A stretch of 64,000 bases of DNA. Source: Halobacteriales archaeon QS_4_70_19. GTDB taxonomy: Archaea > Halobacteriota > Halobacteria > Halobacteriales > Haloarculaceae. Each line of letters starts with the position of its first letter. Within the stretch, counting starts at the first letter, position 1. This document shows, one piece after another, positions 39,261 through 47,329 of this stretch. The notes below the pieces were generated by a model. It made no database searches and was not told the DNA's origin. It saw nothing but the letters and a program-made list of their open reading frames with translations. The stretch spans positions 39,246 through 103,245 of the forward strand of contig PXRM01000016.1 of NCBI GenBank assembly GCA_003020985.1. The letters run 5' to 3'. The position numbers and the translations under genes were made by a program.

Positions 39261-39689
39261 ATGAGCGCGGAGTCCACGGAGGACCGTATCCTGACCGTCC
39301 TCGAGGAGGACGCGCAGGCCTCCTACGCCGAGATCGCGGACCGTGCGGGTGTCTCGAAGCCGACCGTGCGGAAGTACATCGACCGGCTGGAGGACGAGGG
39401 TGTCATCGTCGGCTACTCCGCCGACGTGGACCCGAAGAAGCTGTCGGGCCAGTCCATCGCCATGGTGGGCATCGAGGTCGCAAGCGAATCCTACATCGAG
39501 GCGACCCGGAAGCTGAAGGCGCTCGACGCGGTCGAGGCGCTGTACTCCTCCAGCGGCGACCACACCCTGATGGCCGAGGTCCGGGCCGCCGACGGGGACG
39601 CGCTGGGGGAGGTCATCGCCGACGAACTGCTCGTCATCGACGGGGTCGAGGAGGCCCACCCCTCCTTCCTGCAGGAGCGGCTGAAGTAA
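39261..39689 (+). CDS. Lrp/AsnC family transcriptional regulator
   Basis: A 142-residue regulator with an N-terminal HTH (about 6-55, YAEIADRAGVSKPTVRKYIDRL) and a C-terminal RAM ligand-binding domain (about 65-140) that usually binds amino acids and controls octamer assembly. Similar to haloarchaeal LrpA-type proteins. A T-rich element (GGTTTTTCG) lies about 26 nt before ATG 39261. Its target is not apparent; no aminotransferase is adjacent. Confidence 0.88.
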   Translation: MSAESTEDRILTVLEEDAQASYAEIADRAGVSKPTVRKYIDRLEDEGVIVGYSADVDPKKLSGQSIAMVGIEVASESYIEATRKLKALDAVEALYSSSGDHTLMAEVRAADGDALGEVIADELLVIDGVEEAHPSFLQERLK

Positions 39690-39828
39690 CCCGCCGGGCC
39701 GCCGCGCACAGCTCCGCGACCCATTGCCCTCCGCTCCGCTTCGACTCCGTGGTCCACGCCTGCACCGACAACCCGGGGACCTGACCGCGACGGTCACCGT
39801 TATCCGCCGTCCGTTCCAACCGATTCAC

Positions 39829-40308
39829 ATGCCGACCTACGAGCGGTCGACGCGTGTCGCCGCCCCGCTCTCCGAGGTGTGGACGTTCCACTCTCGCGTC
39901 GAGGGACTGGAGGCGCTCACGCCCGACTTCATGAACCTGCGGGTCGAGCGGGTCGTCGGCCCGGACGACGAGGCGGACCCCGAAGTGCTGGAGACGGGAG
40001 CGCGCATCGACATGTCGATGCGGCCGTTCGGCGTCGGCTCGCGGCAGACCTGGACCTCCCTCATCCGGGCGCGCGAGTCACACGAGGGGGCGGCGTACTT
40101 CCGGGACACGATGGAGGACGGCCCGTTCCCGGAGTGGGAGCACACCCACCTCTTCTACGCCGACGACGGCGAGACCATCTGCCGGGACCGCGTGCGCTAC
40201 CGGCTCCCGGGCGGGCCGCTCGGCCGACTGGCCGAGCCGTTCGGCGATCTCGGCTTCGAGCCGATGTTCGCGGGCCGCCACCACGAGACGAAGCAGTTGC
40301 TGGAGTGA
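39829..40308 (+). CDS. SRPBCC (START-like) family protein
   Basis: A 159-residue ligand-binding-fold protein. The start MPTYERSTRVAAPLSEVWTFHS and the ending GLEPMFAGRH-like segment (LGFEPMFAGRHHETKQLL) are typical of the cyclase/dehydrase-like subgroup, sometimes fused to epimerases. The fold has a large hydrophobic cavity; the ligand is unknown. The 140-bp spacer upstream carries no other gene. Confidence 0.82.
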   Translation: MPTYERSTRVAAPLSEVWTFHSRVEGLEALTPDFMNLRVERVVGPDDEADPEVLETGARIDMSMRPFGVGSRQTWTSLIRARESHEGAAYFRDTMEDGPFPEWEHTHLFYADDGETICRDRVRYRLPGGPLGRLAEPFGDLGFEPMFAGRHHETKQLLE

Positions 40309-40368
40309 GACGGTCGCGCGCCGAGAACGAACCGGGGGCGCTTTCCGGGAGGACGGAGACGGGGGTGT

Positions 40369-40905
40369 ATGGATTCGCTCGTCGTGGCGCACGCCGGCGA
40401 GGCGAGCTTCGGCCTGGGGGCCGCCGTCGGCATCGGCGCGTTCGCGGGGCTGCTCGCGACGGCGCTGATGAACCTCCCGATGCAACGACTCCCCGAGGGG
40501 AGCACGCCGCCGTTCGTGGCGGCCGGGGCCCTCACCGGCGACGAGTTGACCGAGGTCTCGGAGGGCCTGGCGAGCCTGGTCCACTACGCCGCCGGGACGC
40601 TGGCGGGCATCGGGTTCGTCCTGGTCGCCGAGGGTGTCGAGCGCGTCGGGGCAGCGCGAGGCGGCATCCCCGGCGGCGACATCGTCCTCGGTGGGACCGG
40701 CATCCGCCTCGTCCCCCACTTCGTCGCCGCCATGGCCACGTTCTCCGTCCTCTTCCTGTTCTTCGGGTACGTGGTCCTCCCCCTGTTCGGGAAGGAGGCC
40801 CGGGACCGGGCCCGGCACGTCCGCAACGACTGGGCCATCTCCGCGGCCGTCTACACGGCCGCGGTGACGCTGCTCCTCCCGGTGCTGACGGTGGCCATCG
40901 CCTGA
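40369..40905 (+). CDS. Haloarchaeal integral membrane protein, unknown function
   Basis: A 178-residue protein with four hydrophobic segments (about 17-37, 66-86, 113-136 and 153-176) and short charged loops (GKEARDRARHVRND). I do not recognise a named family. The TGA stop (40903-40905) is followed with no gap by the 80-bp palindromic element. It lies 60 bp behind the SRPBCC gene on the same strand, so co-transcription is possible. Confidence 0.68.
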   Translation: MDSLVVAHAGEASFGLGAAVGIGAFAGLLATALMNLPMQRLPEGSTPPFVAAGALTGDELTEVSEGLASLVHYAAGTLAGIGFVLVAEGVERVGAARGGIPGGDIVLGGTGIRLVPHFVAAMATFSVLFLFFGYVVLPLFGKEARDRARHVRNDWAISAAVYTAAVTLLLPVLTVAIA

Positions 40906-40985
40906 TACGGATTACGCTACGTCGTTTCCACATCGACCGTCCGCACTCAGGCGGTCGTCGTGGGAAACAGGTAGCGTAATCCGTA
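40906..40985 (+). mobile_element. 80-bp MITE-like element, copy 2
   Basis: Perfect 15-bp terminal inverted repeats TACGGATTACGCTAC (40906-40920) and GTAGCGTAATCCGTA (40971-40985). The flanks on both sides read TGA (40903-40905 and 40986-40988), a possible 3-bp target duplication or chance. The left TGA is the stop codon of the upstream gene. It is about 89% identical to the copy at 29432-29511. Confidence 0.75.
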
Positions 40986-41041
40986 TGAGTCGCCCGCCGG
41001 GGACCGCCCGGACTTTTGTCGGCCCGCCGCCGAGCGGGTGC

Positions 41042-41776
41042 ATGGCCAAGCAGCCGCACATCCTCTGTGAGCCGGGCGACCTGAACGACGTGGCACTCGT
41101 GCCTGGGGACCCCGGTCGGGTCGACCGCATCGCCGGGCACTGCGACGACCACGAGCTGGTGGCCGAGAACCGGGAGTACCGCGTCGTGAACGCGACCTAC
41201 GACGGGGTCGGCCTGACGCTCTGCTCGACCGGCATCGGCGCCCCCTCGACGGCCATCGCGGTCGAGGAACTCGCCGCCGTGGGTGTCGAGACGTTCCTCC
41301 GCGTGGGGACGACCGGCGCGCTCCAGCGGGGGATCGAGATCGGCGACATGGTCGTCGCCACCGCCGCCGCGAAGGACGAGGGGACCACGAAGCGCTACGA
41401 GTCGGCGACGGTACCGGCGGTGGCGACGCACGGCGTCGTCGCGGCACTGCTCACGGGCGCCAGCGCACGCGACGAGACGGTCCACGTCGGGCCGGTCGCC
41501 ACGGACGACGCCTTCTACGCCGAGACCGAGGAGCACGTGGAGCGCTGGGAGGGGGCCGGCCTGCTCGCGGTGGAGATGGAGGCCGCCGCCCTGTTCACGC
41601 TCGCACGGCGCAAGCGGCTCGACGCCGGGGCCATCTGCACCGTCGACGGGAACCTCGTCGAGGGGACACAGAAGGGGGAAACCGGCGACGAGGAGCTCCC
41701 GCCGAAGGCCCGCGACAACGTCGACCGGGCCATCGCCATCGCGCTCGACGCCGTCGTGGCGCTCGACGACACCTGA
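41042..41776 (+). CDS. udp: Nucleoside phosphorylase (uridine phosphorylase-like)
   Basis: A 244-residue PNP/UDP-family enzyme that splits nucleosides with phosphate for salvage. Motifs are the phosphate-binding LVPGDPGRVDRIA near the start, CSTGIGAPSTAIAVEEL, RVGTTGALQ and the nucleoside-binding VEMEAAALFTLA. Sequence is closer to uridine than purine phosphorylases, but specificity should be treated as probable. The start at 41042 avoids the longer frame that begins inside the palindromic element. Confidence 0.87.
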   Translation: MAKQPHILCEPGDLNDVALVPGDPGRVDRIAGHCDDHELVAENREYRVVNATYDGVGLTLCSTGIGAPSTAIAVEELAAVGVETFLRVGTTGALQRGIEIGDMVVATAAAKDEGTTKRYESATVPAVATHGVVAALLTGASARDETVHVGPVATDDAFYAETEEHVERWEGAGLLAVEMEAAALFTLARRKRLDAGAICTVDGNLVEGTQKGETGDEELPPKARDNVDRAIAIALDAVVALDDT

Positions 41777-41888
41777 CCGGGCACGCCACGGCCGTTCCTG
41801 CCACCGCGACCCACCCTTGTATTTCCGCGTGATAGACCATGAAGTATAACGATTCCCCAGAGCCTTGCCCGGCATATTATCTCCCTTA

Positions 41889-41905
41889 GTGAGAACTTAT
41901 CTCAC
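41889..41905 (+). promoter_or_regulatory. Palindromic operator candidate
   Basis: GTGAGA-ACTTA-TCTCAC, a perfect 6-5-6 inverted repeat placed 12-29 nt before the start of the tiny HTH gene at 41918 and overlapping its probable TATA box. A bound dimer would block transcription, so self-repression is likely. Confidence 0.5.
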
Positions 41906-41917
41906 GATATTCTTATT

Positions 41918-42124
41918 ATGTCCCGTACGTTGCAGTGCTGTATGCACCAGCACGCGGTGCGGACGGCGATGGCCCTGTACACAGGCGGGACACTGGACCT
42001 GGAGACGGCAGCCCGCCAGGCGGGCGTCTCGACGGATCGCATCGAGCGGGCCGCCCGGCGCCTCGGGACAACCCGGACCACGACCACGACCTCCCACGAC
42101 CGGCTCAACGTCTCCGCCGACTGA
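41918..42124 (+). CDS. Tiny HTH-like protein (DUF7317-type)
   Basis: A 68-residue protein. Residues 18-50 (YTGGTLDLETAARQAGVSTDRIERAARRLG) form a single helix-turn-helix, like small haloarchaeal proteins I recall as DUF7317. It has an AT-rich promoter and a palindrome directly upstream, which favours a real gene. Binding site and targets unknown. The 240 bp that follow, up to 42364, show no gene. Confidence 0.6.
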   Translation: MSRTLQCCMHQHAVRTAMALYTGGTLDLETAARQAGVSTDRIERAARRLGTTRTTTTTSHDRLNVSAD

Positions 42125-42364
42125 CCGCGCGACCGACGGCAGGGGTCGCGACCCACACGGCCCTCGCTCTCCATCCCGTTCTCGACGCGACAGCTACCGC
42201 TCCCCCAGTGGCGCACGGTCCTCCCCGCAGCCCGAATTCCGCCTACAACTGCCGGATTACGCCACTACGGTAGGAATCGTCCACGTATCCGCCGCCGACA
42301 CCGGTAATGCAGGATACGGCGAGAGAATCGGAGGCGAGGGGCATGACCCCCGGTTCCCGCGCCG

Positions 42365-44254
42365 TCAGGACGCCTTGCCGACCACGGTGGGCGGGGCGAG
42401 CGAGTTCGTCCCGTCGGCGGACCCGGAACCGGACTCGCTCCCGAGGAGGTCCGTCTCGATGGTGGTGTCGTTCCCGAACAGGTCGAACGACACCCGTTCG
42501 GTCCCCTGCGGCGTGTCGACCGTGGCGGTGGTGTCGGCGCTCATCACCGTCACCTCGTCGTTGCGGACGTGGGTCGGCCACCACTCGTCCATCTTCTGGT
42601 TGTCCAGGTAGATGACGTAGGAGACCCGGCGGGTCGCACCCGGCGGGATGGTGTGGCTGGTGGTGCTGGCGTTGTCCGCCACCTGGACGCTGTTCAGGCC
42701 GACGACGTAGTCGAGCCGCTCGATGGTGATGGACTGGAACGTGTTCTCGTTGCGGATCTCCGTGCTGACTCGGAGCTTCGCGCGCTGTGGGGTGGCGTCC
42801 TGCCACTCCGCGACCACGTCGGTGATGGTGAGGACGTGCCGGCCGTCCTCCGTGGTGACGCGCTCGTCCTCGGCCGAGCGGAGCTGCCCGGTGATGTCCG
42901 TCGTCTCGGTGGCCTCCCGGTCGGGCAGGCTCACCGGGAGCGACGTGACCGCGATGTCGGCGGTCCCGGTCGCGGTGGTCCGCACGGTCGACTCCTCGCC
43001 GTTCTCGACGTGCCGCGACCACCAGCGCGGGACGGCGTCGTTGTCGGCGTCGGCGCTGACGGTGAACGAGCCGTTGCCCGCTGGCAGGTCCTCGACCGCA
43101 GAGGTGCCCTCCGCGAACGTGACGCCGTTGACCGTCGTCGTCCGGTTCACCCGGAGCGTCAGCAGGTCGTTGTAGTCCCCCTCGTTGGGATTAGTGACGT
43201 CGACGGTGGTGACGATCTCGGTCGTCTCGTCGGTCACTTCGCCCCACTCGCTCGTCGTCTCCCGGACCTCGGGCTCGCCGAACGTCGCCGCGGCGTCGTC
43301 CTCGGCCGGGAGCTCCGTGACACGGGTGGGCTCCTCGCCGAGGAAGTCGGTCTCGAACCGGATGCGCCGGTCGAAGACGTTCAGCGGGACGCGCTCGAAC
43401 TCCCCGTCGTCATGGACGAGGCCGTACACCTCCACCCGGAGGCGGGTCGTCTGGTCGTCCCGAAGGTGGGAGATCCACCACTGCTCCATCTTCGGCGTGT
43501 CCAGCGCCGCGTTCGCGGTGAAGGTGTCCGACTCGCCCGGGTCGAGGACGATGGAGTCGTCCGTTCGGCCCTCCCCGACGGTGACATCGTTCATCACGAT
43601 GCGGTACTCCGTGCCGTCGAGGCGAACGCTCCGGTTGTGGACGTTCTCGAGGCCGACGGAGAAGGCGATGGGCGTCCGCCCGGCGTCGGCGGTCCCCCAG
43701 TCGGCCCGCTGGTCGGAGACGGTCATGATCTCCTGGTCGGCGACCGCGACCGTGCTCGTGGAGTCGTTCGCGAAGGCGTCGAGCAGGTCCGTCTCGATTG
43801 AGCGGTTCTGCGGCGGCAGCGACGCGCCCAGCCCGGCCACGCCGACGCTGGCCTGCGTGGAGACGACCGTCTGCTCGTCGTTGTTGACGTGGGTCACCCA
43901 CCACGCCGGAATCTTCCCGTTGTCCAGCCGGGCGGTGAAGTTGATGACGTTCCGCCCGGGGTCGAGTCCGATGCCGCCCTCGGAGCCGTCCGCGACCGCC
44001 ACGGAGTTCATGTAGATCTCGTAGTCGAGGCTGGCGGCGCCGGGGAACTGCTGGTCGTTCGGGTTCGTCACCACGACCTCCGTCTCCGCGGCGGTCGTCT
44101 CCTCGGTGACGGCGCCGAACTCCGTCTGGACGGACTGGACCACGGGCTGTTCGAAAGAGAGGTCACCGCCCGTGAAAAACAGGGCCGCGCCGCCCCCGGC
44201 GACGGCCAGCACGACGGTTCCCCCGACGGCGACAGCGACCTTCGTTGAGACCAC
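42365..44254 (-). CDS. Membrane-anchored protein with four LEA-14-like (WHy) domains
   Basis: A 629-residue protein. An N-terminal signal anchor (about 5-28) is followed by four similar beta-sandwich units of 130-150 residues. Each unit has a VTNPN-type strand and ends in a W-W-x-x-H-(V/L)-x-(N/D)-(D/G/N) pattern (PAWWVTHVNNDE, EQWWISHLRDDQ, PRWWSRHVENGE, DEWWPTHVRNDE), typical of LEA type 2 proteins. The family is linked to desiccation and stress in plants; in haloarchaea the role is unknown. Probably faces outside the cell. Its Trp-His signature is invariant in all four units, suggesting a shared ligand or packing role. Confidence 0.78.
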   Translation of the reverse strand: MVSTKVAVAVGGTVVLAVAGGGAALFFTGGDLSFEQPVVQSVQTEFGAVTEETTAAETEVVVTNPNDQQFPGAASLDYEIYMNSVAVADGSEGGIGLDPGRNVINFTARLDNGKIPAWWVTHVNNDEQTVVSTQASVGVAGLGASLPPQNRSIETDLLDAFANDSTSTVAVADQEIMTVSDQRADWGTADAGRTPIAFSVGLENVHNRSVRLDGTEYRIVMNDVTVGEGRTDDSIVLDPGESDTFTANAALDTPKMEQWWISHLRDDQTTRLRVEVYGLVHDDGEFERVPLNVFDRRIRFETDFLGEEPTRVTELPAEDDAAATFGEPEVRETTSEWGEVTDETTEIVTTVDVTNPNEGDYNDLLTLRVNRTTTVNGVTFAEGTSAVEDLPAGNGSFTVSADADNDAVPRWWSRHVENGEESTVRTTATGTADIAVTSLPVSLPDREATETTDITGQLRSAEDERVTTEDGRHVLTITDVVAEWQDATPQRAKLRVSTEIRNENTFQSITIERLDYVVGLNSVQVADNASTTSHTIPPGATRRVSYVIYLDNQKMDEWWPTHVRNDEVTVMSADTTATVDTPQGTERVSFDLFGNDTTIETDLLGSESGSGSADGTNSLAPPTVVGKAS

Positions 44255-44415
44255 AGTTGTCGAACGTTCTCCGTCTGGAAGCTAAAACGTGACGGCCAAC
44301 CGGAGAGGTCGCACGACCGGAGTGGTTCCGGGGGCCGACCACCGGCGCGGTCGAGGGACCGGTCGTGGAGTGGCTACCGGAGCCCGGGACGGGCCCCGGA
44401 ACCCGGAGGGCTAAG

Positions 44416-44862
44416 ATGCCGGGAGGCGCCGTGTTCGATGTGAACGTCGGCTACCTCACCTACTCGCTCGTCGCGCTCGCGGCGTACACGCTCGTCTCCC
44501 CACTGACCAAGCTCGCCACCCGGGACCTCTCCAGCGACGCCGTCGCCGCCGTCACCAACGGGATGCTCGCGCTGGTCGCGCTGGCGGTGGCGCTCGCCGC
44601 CGGCGACAGCATCACCCGGACGCTCACCCACCCCGACCGGGTGTACGTCCTGGCGGCCGGCGTCTGCCTCTCGGTCGGCATCATCGCCTACTACCGGGCG
44701 CTCAAACTGGGCCCCGTGTCCGTGGTGGTCCCCATCTTCGGGCTCTTCCTCGTCACCTCGGCCATCATCGGCATCCTGTTCCTGGACGAGGCGCTCACCC
44801 TTCGCAAGGGCGTCGGGATCGCCCTGGCGGTGGTCGCGGTCCTGCTCGTCTCCGGGGAGTAG
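44416..44862 (+). CDS. EamA-type small transporter
   Basis: A 148-residue protein with about five membrane helices, a single EamA (DMT) unit; two would be needed for a full transporter, so it probably dimerises. Signature stretches are VSPLTKLATRDLSS, YYRALKLGPVSVVVPIFG and LDEALTLRKGVGIALAVVAV. A clear GGAGGG (44405-44410) six bases before ATG 44416 fixes the start, a Shine-Dalgarno site that is unusual here. Substrate unknown. Confidence 0.8.
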   Translation: MPGGAVFDVNVGYLTYSLVALAAYTLVSPLTKLATRDLSSDAVAAVTNGMLALVALAVALAAGDSITRTLTHPDRVYVLAAGVCLSVGIIAYYRALKLGPVSVVVPIFGLFLVTSAIIGILFLDEALTLRKGVGIALAVVAVLLVSGE

Positions 44863-45005
44863 GCCCGTTCCCCGGGCGCGGTGCTTGACCGATACAGTTC
44901 GGTATTATTAGATTAGTCACGTTATATCTCTATTCAGTACACGTTCAGTAGATATATACGAAAATTTTTCCCGCTGCTCGTGTATGAAACGGATGGGAGG
45001 GACCG

Positions 45006-46298
45006 ATGCGAACGCCAGGGAGCACCCCCACGGCAGGACCCCGGCGGGTCGCGCTCGTGGCCGTCGCACTCGCGTTGTGTTGTGCGTGGGGCGTGCCCGC
45101 GGCGGCCGGACTCGGCTCGGCCGCGTCGGCCGGCCACGTACCGACCCCGACGGGCGCGTCCACTCCGGACACGGCGGGAGAGACCGGCCCGGACGTGTCG
45201 ACCGCGACGCCAGACCCCGGTCCGGACCACGTGGGGACCGCGACGAACGCGACGCGGAACGGTACCACGCCCCCGGAGCGGGCTCCGGGCGGGGCCGTGG
45301 AGCCGACCCCCGGAGAGCCCACCCTGGGGGACCCCGGCGGGACGCGGACCTCCGTGCCGGACAACGGCTCCGGGCCGGTTCGGACCGCCGTCGACGGGTC
45401 CACGGAGCGACTGGACGACGGCCTGCAGCAGGAACCTCCCACGGGAAAGGCCGCTCGGCTGGGGCCGCCGGCTACGCTGACGCCATCGGGGCCGGCCCGG
45501 AGCGACCTCCGAACGCCGGCCCCGAATGCGGGGACCGCGACACCGCCGCCCGGGACCGGAGCCGGCGGAACTGGAGACGAAGCGCCCCAGCGGACGACGG
45601 CCCGCGTCCCATCCACCTCGACCCCGGGAGCGCCGCAGTGTTCGGACTGTGGCGTGCCCGTCTCCGTCGGCGTCGTGCTGCTTGGCCTCGCCGGGGGGGC
45701 GGGCGCTGCTGTCGGGCTCGGGCTGACACCGCCACACCCGACTCTCGGGTGGAGGGCCCTCCGGCAGTGGCTCGACCACCCCCCCAGGCTCCCGCCAGTC
45801 CTCCCCGCGCGGTTCGGCAGGTCGACGGACGCGGACCCCCTCGCGAACCCGCACCGCGAGCGCCTCCGAGAACTGGTCGATGACCGGCCGGGCATCCACC
45901 TGGGTGGCCTGGTCGACGAGGTGACGCTCTCGCGCTCGTCGGTCCGGCACCACGTCCGCGTGCTGGAGGACGCGGACGAGCTCGAAACGACGAAGCTGCT
46001 CGGGCGCCGGCGGCTGTTCCCCCCGGACGTGGACACGGAGCTGCTGGCGGCGGTCGCCGACGAGGGGAGCCGCCGGGTCGTCCGGGCGGTCGCGGCGGTG
46101 GAACCCGCCTCCGTCGGCGAGGTCGCCGACGAGGCCGACCGCGCGTACAGCACGGTGTCGTACCACCTCGACCGCCTGGAGACGGCGGGGGTCGTGACCC
46201 GGGAGTCCGATGGCCGGTCGGTGTCGGTCCGCCTCACCGACGAGGCGGCCGCGCTGCTCGGAGTCGCCGGCGACGGCGCGGACACTGCCGCTGACTGA
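45006..46298 (+). CDS. Membrane-spanning transcription regulator with extracellular Pro/Thr domain
   Basis: A 430-residue protein. It has an N-terminal signal or membrane segment (14-38), a long low-complexity Thr/Pro/Gly-rich outer region (40-205), a CSDC motif directly before a second membrane helix (about 213-240), and then two winged-helix domains inside (about 282-340, SRSSVRHHVRVLED; and 345-415, YSTVSYHLDRLETAGVV). It reads as a one-component sensor whose DNA-binding part stays attached to the membrane. An AT-rich promoter is at 44885-44960. Signal and targets are unknown. The next gene, a secreted Pro/Thr repeat protein, is 53 bp downstream on the same strand. Confidence 0.75.
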   Translation: MRTPGSTPTAGPRRVALVAVALALCCAWGVPAAAGLGSAASAGHVPTPTGASTPDTAGETGPDVSTATPDPGPDHVGTATNATRNGTTPPERAPGGAVEPTPGEPTLGDPGGTRTSVPDNGSGPVRTAVDGSTERLDDGLQQEPPTGKAARLGPPATLTPSGPARSDLRTPAPNAGTATPPPGTGAGGTGDEAPQRTTARVPSTSTPGAPQCSDCGVPVSVGVVLLGLAGGAGAAVGLGLTPPHPTLGWRALRQWLDHPPRLPPVLPARFGRSTDADPLANPHRERLRELVDDRPGIHLGGLVDEVTLSRSSVRHHVRVLEDADELETTKLLGRRRLFPPDVDTELLAAVADEGSRRVVRAVAAVEPASVGEVADEADRAYSTVSYHLDRLETAGVVTRESDGRSVSVRLTDEAAALLGVAGDGADTAAD

Positions 46299-46351
46299 GA
46301 CTTTCGAGTGGCTGGTCACAACGTCCTTTCTCCGCGACGAGGACCCACCAG

Positions 46352-47137
46352 ATGCACATGGGTCGCACACGACGGAGACTCGGTCTGGCGATACTCGTCA
46401 CCGCGCTCACCGTGAGTGGCATCGCAACCGCAGGCGTCCTGGTGGGTACCACCGGGACGGCCTCGGTCGAGGCACAGACCCCCGGCGGGACGATGACCCA
46501 GCCGGGAACCATGACGCCGCCGCTGTCGCCGGACGGCGCGAACGAAACCGGGACCGCGACCGAGACGGAGACGCAGACCGGGACCGCGACCGAGACGGAG
46601 ACGCAGACCGGGACCGCGACGCCGCCCGGCGGAGGCGATAACGAGACGTCGACCCCACCGATCTCGCCGACGCCGCCCGGTGACGGTGAGTCGCCCACGC
46701 CGCCCGGTGACGGCGAGTCGCCCACGCCGCCCGGTGACGGTGAGTCGCCCACGCCGCCCGGCGACAACGCCACTGCGACCCCGACCCCGGAGCCGACCGG
46801 GACCGAGACGGCCACGCCCACGCCGGACGGCGACGAACCGCCCCGGTGTGAACCCGGCGACGGTGGGGGCGACGGCGGGGACGACGAGACGGCAACCGAG
46901 ACGACCACCGAGGCGACACCGCCCGGCGAGGGCGGCTCCCCCACGCCGCCCACCTCCCCGACGGCACCGGGCAACGGGACCATGACACCGCCCGGCGACG
47001 ACAACGGCACCGCGACCACGACCGGCGGCGACGCGCCCGTGAGTTCGCCGGCGCCGGGGACGACCGAGGGGTCGTCGGACGGCCAGTCGTCGGGCCTCTT
47101 CGACGTGCTCGGGCAGTTCCTGGCTGACCTGCTCTGA
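46352..47137 (+). CDS. Secreted Pro/Thr/Glu-rich repeat protein
   Basis: A 261-residue exported protein. The N-terminus (MHMGRTRRRLGLAILVTALTV) is a signal peptide. The rest is low-complexity: two copies of TATETETQTG, three copies of SPTPPGDGE (27-bp DNA repeats at about 46676-46757), then more Thr/Pro/Gly. It ends in a short hydrophobic helix (GLFDVLGQFLADLL). Such sequences are usually heavily O-glycosylated spacers at the cell surface. Repeat number is expected to vary between strains. It lies directly behind the membrane regulator, whose outer region has the same composition. Confidence 0.7.
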   Translation: MHMGRTRRRLGLAILVTALTVSGIATAGVLVGTTGTASVEAQTPGGTMTQPGTMTPPLSPDGANETGTATETETQTGTATETETQTGTATPPGGGDNETSTPPISPTPPGDGESPTPPGDGESPTPPGDGESPTPPGDNATATPTPEPTGTETATPTPDGDEPPRCEPGDGGGDGGDDETATETTTEATPPGEGGSPTPPTSPTAPGNGTMTPPGDDNGTATTTGGDAPVSSPAPGTTEGSSDGQSSGLFDVLGQFLADLL

Positions 47138-47329
47138 GGGTCGGATTTCCACTCGTCTCCATCGTTCCACACGTACCGCATCGTCGTGGAATTTATCCGC
47201 ATTACAACACCGATATCCGGAGCGTATCCGGGATACTCCCCCGGCAACGGAGCCGGGCCGAGGTCACCCAGCCCGTCGACCGGTGGGCGACCACGCCGCT
47301 CAATAGCGCTCGTCCCCACGGGACGGGTA

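Noticed and set aside
40985-41041. Longer N-terminus for the nucleoside phosphorylase.
   Set aside because: It would start inside the palindromic element and add residues not seen in the family; ATG 41042 fits the fold start.
46676-46757. CRISPR-like regular repeats.
   Set aside because: The 27-bp units have no unique spacers and translate in frame to a Pro-rich repeat of a secreted protein.
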